A stretch of DNA of 14,021 bases, taken from positions 1 to 14,021 of the forward strand of contig CAYGJB010000027.1 of assembly GCA_964350195.1 (NCBI GenBank), read 5' to 3'. Below, in pieces: positions 1 to 7,025 of this stretch. The translations under genes and the position numbers were made by a program. The notes under the pieces are model-generated. The model was not told the DNA's origin, searched no databases, and saw only the letters and a program-made list of their open reading frames with translations. How positions within the stretch are numbered: position 1 is the first letter of the stretch; each line of letters begins with the position of its first letter. This DNA is from JAJCZB01 sp964350195. GTDB lineage: Bacteria; Babelota; Babeliae; Babelales; Vermiphilaceae.

Positions 1-65
1 CGCTAAGAGAATGCACATTACGTTTATTACTCTCTGTTTTTATATATACTATGGATATCAGGTAT

Positions 66-142
66 ACGCCCGTAGCTCAGTAGGATAGAGCAACAGATTC
101 CTAATCTGTAGGCCACCGGTTCGAATCCGGTCGGGCGTACCA
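66..142 (+). tRNA. tRNA-Arg (anticodon CCT), CCA encoded
   Basis: The sequence folds as a complete cloverleaf. The acceptor stem pairs 66-72 (ACGCCCG) with 132-138 (CGGGCGT). The D arm pairs GCTC with GAGC. The anticodon stem ACAGA/TCTGT (93-97/105-109) holds the loop TTCCTAA, with anticodon CCT at 100-102, which reads AGG arginine codons. The T arm pairs ACCGG with CCGGT around TTCGAAT. The discriminator base is A139, and CCA is encoded at 140-142. A TATACT box at 45-50 is a plausible -10 element, but no good -35 precedes it. Bases 143-258 downstream hold nothing I can identify. Confidence 0.97.
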
Positions 143-258
143 GTTTTTGGTTTTGCTTCATTTTGTTTTGAGCGGTAAATTGAGTATAGTAAGAGTAAGC
201 ACATAGCGGATTTATGTTCTCACTTAAAACTTATTCTGACAAAAACATTTATAGCGTT

Positions 259-288
259 AAAAGGCGGGAGCTGTAGCTCCCGCCTTTT
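259..288. terminator. Bidirectional Rho-independent terminator
   Basis: A perfect 13-bp inverted repeat (AAAAGGCGGGAGC / GCTCCCGCCTTTT) with a 4-base TGTA loop. The GC-rich stem is flanked by A's on one side and T's on the other, so it can work in both directions. It lies downstream of the plus-strand tRNA and 27 bp past the stop of the minus-strand AAA+ ATPase gene, and probably ends both transcripts. Confidence 0.88.
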
Positions 289-315
289 ATATTTGTCTGT
301 TATTACCGCTCGTTT

Positions 316-1830
316 TTATACAGCAACAATAATCTCACCCTTATTTCTTTTATCCGCTTCTTTCTGTTCCTCAATAAGAGCTTTTGCAATTTCATATGAG
401 ACTTCGTTCACTCTTAAAAAGCGGCAGCGAGTATATATTTGGCTGCAAATGTCTTCAATACCGCGAGCACTGAGCCCCTCCATGCTTTGAGCTAATATAT
501 TTTTATTAACCTCAAAGCTTTCATCGGCTGTAATCTTTTTAGTAAACACTTCTTTTTTCATGTACTGATCAAACAGCTTGTTAAGCGTTTCCCCTTTTGG
601 AAGGGTAAAGCCTATTTTTTTACTAAAGCGCGTAAATGCCGCTCGATCAATTTTGTGCTCATAGTTGGTGGCGCCAATAAGCATTATCTTGTTATGTGTT
701 GGCTTATCAAAAATAGAAAGCAATGTATTCGTGCGATTAATAGTTGCTTCGGATGCCAACGGGTCAAGACGATTTTTAAGCAAACTATCAATTTCATCTA
801 TAAATAAAAGCGTAATACCATTGGCTCTATTGGCATAATCTATTATTTTGTGAATTTCAGCGATATCTTCACCTGCCTTAAACTGGGCAAAATCTGCACC
901 AGCACAGCAAGCGTAGTTTACTGGTATTATGTTACCCTTTTTATCTTTAAGCTTTTTTTGGCTTAATCGCGTTGCCAATGCTTTTGCAAACATGGTTTTA
1001 CCAGTACCTGCAGGCCCCGTTAAAAGAACGTGGCGAACCCCATCTCCATCTTGAATGCCCATTTCGCATGTATCAGCGATTTCATTAATGTTTTGCTCAA
1101 GTTGAGAATCTAGCACAAGCTCACTAAATCTTGATTGCTCTGGCTTTTTTCCAAGCAATGAGTCAAGAGCTTTTTGATAAAGGGGTTTAATCGATGTATC
1201 ACGTATTAGCGTAGGCTTACCAATAAGCTGTGAAGCATATGCATATCCAAATTTGGCAATATAATACGCTATCGAAGCTCCCGCAACAGCACCGGTAATT
1301 GTAAGCGCCGTTTCTGGCGTCATAAGCCTTTTCATGAAAGTATGTATTTTTGCCGATTCAATCATGGCATTAGCTTCTGCTCTGTTGTTGAAAGCATCAG
1401 TTTCTAATTTGGCCGCCATTGCTTTTTGTGCATGCTCTAAGCCCATACCAATAGCATTCTGATAGTGATTGGCTAAGCCTTTTACGAAGTTTTTCTCAAA
1501 GTCATGTACTTCTTGATTTAAGTTCAAGCGTACGATTTCTTTATGCAACTCTTTGCGTTGTTCCACTAATGAGTTAATTTTGTTTTCAATATTTTTTTTA
1601 TTTCTATCATCAGTAGCATTTTTTTCTTTCTCTCTAAGCTTACTAATTTTCTCTCCTATGGTGTTTCTTTCGATTTCTGCTTCTTCTATCCTTATCTGAT
1701 TAAAAGCAGCGTGTTTATGTGCTGAATCCAAGTTCCTGGCCACATTTTCAGCGAACTCCATTGCTTGAGAGCTAAAAAATAAAAATAACGCCAATAAAAC
1801 TATAGATTTTTTTACAATTTTTTTATTCAT
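316..1830 (-). CDS. Signal-bearing AAA+ ATPase, ATAD3-like
   Basis: A 504-residue protein. The chosen ATG (1830) follows GGAGGT with ideal spacing; an in-frame ATG at 1842 overlaps that site. Residues 1-23 are a hydrophobic signal or anchor, about 45-110 are charged and coiled-coil-like, and about 173-195 form a Gly/Ala-rich membrane segment. The C-terminal half is an AAA+ module: Walker A GPAGTGKT (272-279), Walker B LLFIDE (341-346), sensor-1 Asn389, probable arginine finger Arg401, and sensor-2-like GLSAR (452-456). From family knowledge, the order of parts and the linker GKPTLIRDTS after the membrane segment match ATAD3 of mitochondria. Expected topology puts the coiled coil in the periplasm and the ATPase in the cytoplasm (inference). 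It overlaps the upstream gene by 8 bp, so it is probably translationally coupled. The AAA+ call is very sure; the ATAD3 relationship is likely but unsearched. A generic membrane AAA+ (FtsH/proteasomal-like) without protease domain is the alternative. Confidence 0.93.
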   Translation of the reverse strand: MNKKIVKKSIVLLALFLFFSSQAMEFAENVARNLDSAHKHAAFNQIRIEEAEIERNTIGEKISKLREKEKNATDDRNKKNIENKINSLVEQRKELHKEIVRLNLNQEVHDFEKNFVKGLANHYQNAIGMGLEHAQKAMAAKLETDAFNNRAEANAMIESAKIHTFMKRLMTPETALTITGAVAGASIAYYIAKFGYAYASQLIGKPTLIRDTSIKPLYQKALDSLLGKKPEQSRFSELVLDSQLEQNINEIADTCEMGIQDGDGVRHVLLTGPAGTGKTMFAKALATRLSQKKLKDKKGNIIPVNYACCAGADFAQFKAGEDIAEIHKIIDYANRANGITLLFIDEIDSLLKNRLDPLASEATINRTNTLLSIFDKPTHNKIMLIGATNYEHKIDRAAFTRFSKKIGFTLPKGETLNKLFDQYMKKEVFTKKITADESFEVNKNILAQSMEGLSARGIEDICSQIYTRCRFLRVNEVSYEIAKALIEEQKEADKRNKGEIIVAV

Positions 1831-3508
1831 AGTAACCTCCATTAACTGCATTTTTGATATTTCGTACCATTAATCTGCATATTGGTGCTAAAAATCGTAT
1901 GATTTGCGGCAACACAAATACACAAAAACTTACGCTAGTTGTTTGAGAAAATGTTGCATATTTTGCATCCTTCCAGCTTGCGTAGTTGGTTTTTTTGTTT
2001 AAAATTTTCTCAATACATTTCTTCACTGCCGAGCTATTTTCTTCATCATTCTCATTCGCTGAAATACTTTTTTCTTGATCGGCGGAAAAAGCTTTTTCTA
2101 GCTCTACCGATTCTTCAAGAAGCGCTTTTGAGAGAGTATGATTAAAGTGATTATTCAAAATTCTTGCGCTCCACAAAAGAGCAATAACTTCTCCGGTGAT
2201 TCCCGAAAATAAATCGAATGCCTGAGATGGAACCTGAATCGAAGAAAAAATGCTTTGAAATCGTACATTACCAACCAGATCTTGAATGAGCTGTTTCCAT
2301 GATTGCGATAGAGTGTCTAATGGTAAAACTACCCATTTCAATATTTTCATAAGGGAGATAGGTATAACTGCCGACTTTTCAAATGATCCATCGCTCTTTT
2401 TCAGATAGGCAAAAAAATTTTCTGAGTTGAATACTGAACTACTCTTGGGTTGAAATAATTCTAAAACTCTTTGAGCCACTAGATATTTACTGATTGCGGG
2501 AAGCAGATCCTTAATCTTGGATAGCTGCATCAAAAAAAGAGGTGTTTCGTTTGCAAAAAGATCACTAAACTCCTTTTCTATTTTTGCAAGTTCCTTTTTT
2601 TGCTCCAGCGTCTCTTTACGGCGTTGAAAAAAAGAGCTACTTGGATCAGCTTTTCTATTTTTTACTGCATTATACCGTTGAATAACCGAGATCATCCCAT
2701 TTGGTTTTGTCTCTATCCAATTAAAAATTTTTTGAAGTTTTAACTCCTTTAGATCTTTGAATAAAAGATAATCAGTTCCAAAATTTGCAGCGATAAAAGC
2801 TAGCTGGTGTATATCGCCAGGATATAAACCAATACCAGGTAAAAATTTACCTGAAGTATATTGAGCAAATGAACGAGTTCCTGCCTTTTCAACGAATGAA
2901 AAGTTACTTTTTTGCGCATTTGATGCTTCGTTTTGGTGAAAAACGCTATTCTGCAGTTCATTAAATTGATCCAGTGTTGGATTAATCTTTATATCAATTT
3001 TTTCAGACATATTCTCAAACTGCTCATTTGCCTCTTTTATATGCTTAAAGCACGTATCATCTAAGTATTGATGAACGTTTTTAAGTGGAATCTCTTTGTA
3101 CGAAGGAACTGGAAACGTAAACCCTTTATAGGTACTCTCCTTATAAGACGGTACGCGCATTGTTCGCTTTTCTATTTCAGTATCAAAATCATTAGCAGGG
3201 AAAGCCTCAGGATACGACCAGATAATTCTGTTTTTTTCTTGCATTTTGCGAATTTTTTCTGCGTGTAAATCGGCAAGGATTTTTTGGGCTTCTTCTTTGC
3301 TTTCTCGACAAGCCTGCTTGATTTCAGGCATAAACTCTTTGATATCTCTTGCTAGAGTTGCCATTTCAGCTTTTTCTTTCTCAGACAGAGAGCTATCCTG
3401 TCTGAGAGCAGGCTCTACTGCTTGAATCGGTAAAACAGATCCAAAAAGGGCAATAAGAAGAAAGAAGCTAATACATGAACTAAATGGGCGTTTTTTGTGA
3501 AGCCTCAT
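1823..3508 (-). CDS. Exported protein of unknown family, coupled to AAA+ ATPase
   Basis: A 561-residue protein that I do not recognise. The ATG at 3508 follows GGAGGTTGAA; an in-frame ATG at 3520 overlaps this ribosome site and is less likely. Residues 1-31 are a classical signal peptide: a basic N-terminus, a long hydrophobic core and a cleavage-like PIQA. A charged helical stretch (about 40-95) follows. The hexapeptide VPSYKE occurs twice, 15 residues apart (about 119-124 and 134-139). The middle is rich in Lys/Glu helices. Three more hydrophobic stretches lie at about 381-399, 431-451 and 523-548, so the mature protein is probably membrane-associated. An acidic patch (about 475-492) precedes the last one. 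The final codons (NGGYYE) contain the Shine-Dalgarno site of the ATPase gene, and the stop overlaps the ATPase start in ATGAATAA. This arrangement suggests a stoichiometric partner or substrate of the ATPase (inference). A TTGACA promoter lies upstream. Confidence 0.9.
   Translation of the reverse strand: MRLHKKRPFSSCISFFLLIALFGSVLPIQAVEPALRQDSSLSEKEKAEMATLARDIKEFMPEIKQACRESKEEAQKILADLHAEKIRKMQEKNRIIWSYPEAFPANDFDTEIEKRTMRVPSYKESTYKGFTFPVPSYKEIPLKNVHQYLDDTCFKHIKEANEQFENMSEKIDIKINPTLDQFNELQNSVFHQNEASNAQKSNFSFVEKAGTRSFAQYTSGKFLPGIGLYPGDIHQLAFIAANFGTDYLLFKDLKELKLQKIFNWIETKPNGMISVIQRYNAVKNRKADPSSSFFQRRKETLEQKKELAKIEKEFSDLFANETPLFLMQLSKIKDLLPAISKYLVAQRVLELFQPKSSSVFNSENFFAYLKKSDGSFEKSAVIPISLMKILKWVVLPLDTLSQSWKQLIQDLVGNVRFQSIFSSIQVPSQAFDLFSGITGEVIALLWSARILNNHFNHTLSKALLEESVELEKAFSADQEKSISANENDEENSSAVKKCIEKILNKKTNYASWKDAKYATFSQTTSVSFCVFVLPQIIRFLAPICRLMVRNIKNAVNGGYYE
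1834..1842 (-). promoter_or_regulatory. Ribosome binding site inside upstream gene (ATGGAGGTT)
   Basis: The minus strand reads ATGGAGGTT, three bases, then ATG at 1830. GGAGGT is a strong Shine-Dalgarno match and lies wholly within the last codons of the upstream gene, so ribosomes finishing that gene are positioned to start the ATPase. The same 9-mer with the same spacing precedes the starts at 3508 (3512-3520) and 8533 (8521-8529). Confidence 0.8.
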
Positions 3509-3570
3509 TTCAACCTCCATCCATAAAAGAAATATTACTGAATAATAGACAACCTCTCACTACAACAACA

Positions 3571-3598
3571 ATACTACCTGATTGTTTCTATTTGTCAA
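3571..3598 (-). promoter_or_regulatory. Sigma70-type promoter for the AAA+ operon
   Basis: The minus strand has a consensus -35 TTGACA (3598-3593), a 16-base spacer and TAGTAT (3576-3571) as -10. It is about 63 bp upstream of the ATG at 3508 and correctly oriented for the two-gene operon. The -35 is perfect; the -10 matches four of six positions. Confidence 0.55.
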
Positions 3599-3853
3599 TA
3601 TCCCCTTGCTGCTAAAGGTACAACTCCGGATTATAAGCTTCTAGAGGCGGTTATTTTAGGGGTAAACGGGCTTTTTGCGCTCATATTATCGCCCCTTGGG
3701 GGTTCCAGTTTGTTGATTTTGTTTATATTCCACAAGAAAAAGCGGGTTAAAAGGGGTGGGATGTAATAGACCTTTTTTTGAAAAACAGCCGCTAGAGGCA
3801 GTTGTGGTGGGGTGTTGGACTTATTATAGCGGGATAAGTATGCTTTTTGTTAA

Positions 3854-3859
3854 TATAAT
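3854..3859 (+). promoter_or_regulatory. Candidate -10 box for the ankyrin gene
   Basis: A consensus TATAAT lies 44 bp before the ATG at 3904, which would give a leader of roughly 38 bases. I see no convincing -35 at the usual spacing (3831-3836 is GGGATA), so the call is tentative in this AT-rich stretch. Confidence 0.33.
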
Positions 3860-3903
3860 TAAAGTAGGGCTTGATGTTATTGTAAAAAATATGAAGGTGA
3901 TTT

Positions 3904-6717
3904 ATGAAAAAAATAATGAAAATATTGCTAATAACTGCTCTTGTTTTGCCCGTTTGTGTTTTTACGCAAAATGAAGAACCATCTTCCTTGGGAAAGAGCT
4001 TTATCAATATGGTGAAAATCCTTCGGGGGGAACGCTCTGTCTTTAAGAGCAGGGCAGTTGGTGTTGGGGCTGGAGCGGGAGTGGGGCTTGCGGCAGCGTT
4101 GTTAGGTATTGTTTATCCTGAAAGCGTTTTTTACCCAGGAGCTGAATGGAGATCTGATGATGGTTTCTATGGAAAAAAAATAAGAAAATTGCATAACTTT
4201 GTGCATAAAAATTTCGATACTTATTATAATGAGGACGGTTTTCAAAAAGCGCTTGATACCTCTGAATCAATAATAGTAACAAGTGCTCCTTCGGCTATCG
4301 TGGGGGGCGCATTAGGAGCGGTATACGCTAAATACAAGAAAGAAAACACTATAAAAAAGATTAATACCTTGTTACGTGCTTACACGAACTATTCATTGTT
4401 TCAGGATCTTTCATTTGAACAAAGCGCTTTGTTGTATGCAGCATACGTACAGGATATTGAGAAATTAACTACTATTGCAAAAGAGATGCCAGCATTTCTT
4501 AATGAACAGGGAATTTTTAATGTGGTTACATCTCTCTTTTTTAATCAGCACGCTACGTATGACTTGATGAACGAGCTTAAAGAGCGTTTAAATATGCCTG
4601 AGATTACCATTAACTATCTGCCAGATGTATTAGCAAAACCTTCTTTAGTGCAAAAAATTAAAGAAGTGGGCAATTCATCAATGGCGAAAGCTAAACAAGT
4701 GGCAAGTAGTATTAAGTCGGGAATAACGGGTGCCGCAAGCTCTGTGCGTAATCGCTTTAAGATGAATTATATTTCTGAGGAAGAGGCGGAAAAATATAGT
4801 AATGATCCGGCGCTTTTTGAGGAATTTCTTAAGGTATATAACCCTAATATTTTTGTGGGAACCTTTGGAGGATATGTTTACGGTTCTAATACATTGCCGA
4901 TTCTGGGTTATGCAATTTGGCAAGGCAAAAATGATTTTGCACATTTCTTGATGAAACGAAGCGCTACGCTTAGTCCTTCAAAGCTTGCATCAACTTTGCG
5001 GTTCAAGGGAGGCGTATATGCGGGTTATCTAGATCTTGCAATTAGTAGAAAACGTTTTGCACTAGCAAAAGAGCTTTTGAAAGCGGGATATAAATTCGGA
5101 AATGATGAATTAAAAAGAGCTTTTTCATCTGAAGACAAGGATATCCAATCATTCGTTTTGGAACAGCTTCAGAATAAGGAAATGGTGAAACCAGGAGTAT
5201 CTCCTCTGAATATAGCCGTTTCTCTTGGAAATAAAGAAGCAGTGAAGGCGTTGTTGCAGCATTTTGATGTGAATGGCAAAGATGGCAATGGAAATACACC
5301 ATTACATATTGCTATTCAGGGCTTAGATAAAGATTTAGCGAGATTATTGCTTGAAGAAGGTGCTCTGGTGAACGGCAAAAATGGCAGTGGAAATACACCG
5401 CTACATGCAGCTCGAAATAGCTCTATAGCGGAACTTTTAATTCAAAAGGGTGCCTTGGTAAACGCTAAAAACAGTTATGGCCAAATACCTCTTTTTGTAG
5501 CGCTTGACTCAGGGGATAATGCCCTTATAGAGATTTTGTCAAAAGGTGTGGATCTTACTGTTGCTGATAACGATGGCAACACGTTGCTACATCGAGCTTT
5601 AGCTGCACACAACAATAAGTTTGCAAAAAAACTTATTCATGAATTGCCTGCTTTGGTTAATCAAGCGAATAAGGCAGATGAAACGCCATTATTTATTGCA
5701 ATAAAAAGCAGGGATAAAAATATTATTGAAGATATGCTAAAAAAAGGCGTAAACGTAAATGCGCAGAACAGTTCTGAAGTATCGCCTCTTTTACAAAGCA
5801 TCATAGAGAAAGATGCTTCTATTGCTAAACTGTTATTGCGTCATAATGCTAATCCTAATATTCGTGATGATGCGAAAAGAACAGCTCTTACTCAAGCCCT
5901 TAGGAACGAATTATATGACCTTGTAGATGATCTTATTGCACACGGAGCATCAATAAATACGTCCGGATATAACGGAAATTATCCACTTCATATTGCGGTA
6001 TCACACAATGCGCCTTCGAGTATTATTAATGCATTGATAACGAATACAACTATTAATAGCTCCAACAATTCTAGAGAAGTTCCCTTGGCTTTAGCCACTA
6101 CTGATAGGGTTCTCACGTTGTTGTTGCAAAGAGGAGCTAATCCAAATATTTTGCTTTCATCTAATAATACGTTTCTTCATAACGCAGCAAGAAAATTAAA
6201 CAACAGCAAGGTGCATTTATTGATACGTTTTGGTGCGCGGTCAGATTTTATTAATTCGCAGGGTAATACGCCACTTCATGAAGCATTGCTAGCTATGCAA
6301 AAAGGATTTACAAATAAGACTGATGCGGTGAAAATTGTAGGCAGCTTAATCAGTCCTGTGATAGTGAATAATGCAAACAATGAGGGAAAAACGCCACTAG
6401 CTCTAGCAGCACAAATACCATATGCCAATGTTAGTATGCCCGTAATTAAACTATTATATGTTCATGGCGCTCAAGCATTCATTGCTGATAAAGATGGAAA
6501 ATATCCGTATGAGTATGCGACTGATATGAATGTGCGGACATTGCTTGGCTATGTTAAGCCTGTTCAAATACCTGCCTATAATCCTGAATGGTCAGCCTCA
6601 GATGCGGATGCTCCTCAAGCACAGCCTCCGAGTGCACCGTATTCAAACCCAAATCCTCAAAGTGATTATGCTGATTTATACGAAGTAAAACCGCTTTACG
6701 GACAAGACGATTTATAA
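3904..6717 (+). CDS. Large exported ankyrin-repeat protein
   Basis: A 937-residue protein. The ATG follows AAGGTGA with tight spacing. Residues 1-21 are a signal peptide. A Gly/Ala-rich hydrophobic stretch (about 51-71) and a second (about 122-142) could be membrane segments bracketing a short loop. Residues 150-425 are mostly helical with no motif I recognise. From about 430 to 880 there are roughly a dozen ankyrin repeats, the clearest with GNTPLHIA (463-470), GNTPLHAA (496-503), GNYPLHIA (691-698), GNTPLHEA (787-794) and GKTPLALA (828-835); others are degenerate. The last 45 residues form a Pro/Ser/Asn-rich tail with several Tyr, including a YADL motif. Ankyrin repeats bind proteins, so an envelope scaffold or host-directed effector is plausible (inference). 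The downstream hairpin and separate promoter-like box suggest it is transcribed alone. Confidence 0.94.
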   Translation: MKKIMKILLITALVLPVCVFTQNEEPSSLGKSFINMVKILRGERSVFKSRAVGVGAGAGVGLAAALLGIVYPESVFYPGAEWRSDDGFYGKKIRKLHNFVHKNFDTYYNEDGFQKALDTSESIIVTSAPSAIVGGALGAVYAKYKKENTIKKINTLLRAYTNYSLFQDLSFEQSALLYAAYVQDIEKLTTIAKEMPAFLNEQGIFNVVTSLFFNQHATYDLMNELKERLNMPEITINYLPDVLAKPSLVQKIKEVGNSSMAKAKQVASSIKSGITGAASSVRNRFKMNYISEEEAEKYSNDPALFEEFLKVYNPNIFVGTFGGYVYGSNTLPILGYAIWQGKNDFAHFLMKRSATLSPSKLASTLRFKGGVYAGYLDLAISRKRFALAKELLKAGYKFGNDELKRAFSSEDKDIQSFVLEQLQNKEMVKPGVSPLNIAVSLGNKEAVKALLQHFDVNGKDGNGNTPLHIAIQGLDKDLARLLLEEGALVNGKNGSGNTPLHAARNSSIAELLIQKGALVNAKNSYGQIPLFVALDSGDNALIEILSKGVDLTVADNDGNTLLHRALAAHNNKFAKKLIHELPALVNQANKADETPLFIAIKSRDKNIIEDMLKKGVNVNAQNSSEVSPLLQSIIEKDASIAKLLLRHNANPNIRDDAKRTALTQALRNELYDLVDDLIAHGASINTSGYNGNYPLHIAVSHNAPSSIINALITNTTINSSNNSREVPLALATTDRVLTLLLQRGANPNILLSSNNTFLHNAARKLNNSKVHLLIRFGARSDFINSQGNTPLHEALLAMQKGFTNKTDAVKIVGSLISPVIVNNANNEGKTPLALAAQIPYANVSMPVIKLLYVHGAQAFIADKDGKYPYEYATDMNVRTLLGYVKPVQIPAYNPEWSASDADAPQAQPPSAPYSNPNPQSDYADLYEVKPLYGQDDL

Positions 6718-7025
6718 AATAGGCTTTGACTAAAGCTTCTTAAAAGAGATTGCAGAGCACCAGTTTATCTTATAAAAGCGGTAAACTGGTGCCTAATATT
6801 GTATTCTATTTTTACCTTTTAAATAATTCTATCGTACAAAGGTTCTAATGTCTTGAAAGGGGCACAAAACGCCTAAGCATATAGTATTTGTCTGATGCAG
6901 GGGAATGATATATCCTTAAAAGAGAAAAATCTAAGCTAATGCGCTTGGTTAGGCCTGTTCCCAGCTTTCTTATTCCAATTGAGTTTATTTTAGTAATATA
7001 AAAATTTGAAAATGTGTGAGGTTCT
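6718..7025. other. 308-bp intergenic region
   Basis: It lies between two co-directional plus-strand genes. It holds the hairpin at 6757-6792 and AT-rich sequence. I could not find a convincing -35/-10 pair for the helicase: TTGAGT (6979) and TAATAT (6994) are only 9 bases apart. I see no tRNA, no further repeat and no credible small gene. A helicase promoter must lie here if the hairpin terminates transcription. Confidence 0.5.
6757..6792 (+). terminator. Hairpin, likely terminator of the ankyrin gene
   Basis: GCACCAGTTTA (6757-6767) pairs perfectly with TAAACTGGTGC (6782-6792), extendable by two pairs, leaving a 10-base loop. It starts 40 bp after the ankyrin stop. The tail is T-rich (TATTGTATTCTATTTTT) but not an immediate T run, so termination is probable rather than certain. 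Confidence 0.55.

Larger units (their letters stand above)
3509..3903. other. Gene-free 395-bp region with possible gene debris
   Basis: This gap separates divergent genes. Besides the minus-strand promoter it holds a start-less open frame on the plus strand, 3542-3766, that ends in tandem stops. Its translation includes GTTPDYKLLEAVILGV, then a hydrophobic stretch and a KKKRVKR basic end. The sequence CTAGAGGC(G/A)GTT occurs at 3641-3652 and 3792-3803, 151 bp apart, and encodes LEAVILG in the first copy and LEAVVVG in the second. These could be eroded ankyrin-like repeats or a decayed membrane protein, but no intact gene is supported. Confidence 0.3.

Noticed and set aside
1831..1851. Upstream start for the AAA+ ATPase at 1851 (or 1842)
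   Set aside because: The ATG at 1842 sits on the ribosome site itself, and neither upstream start has its own site; the ATG at 1830 has ideal spacing and gives a clean signal peptide.
3756..3974. 72-codon plus-strand frame overlapping the ankyrin gene start
   Set aside because: It has no ribosome site, runs into the ankyrin gene in another frame and has no protein-like character beyond the short LEAVVVG stretch discussed as debris.
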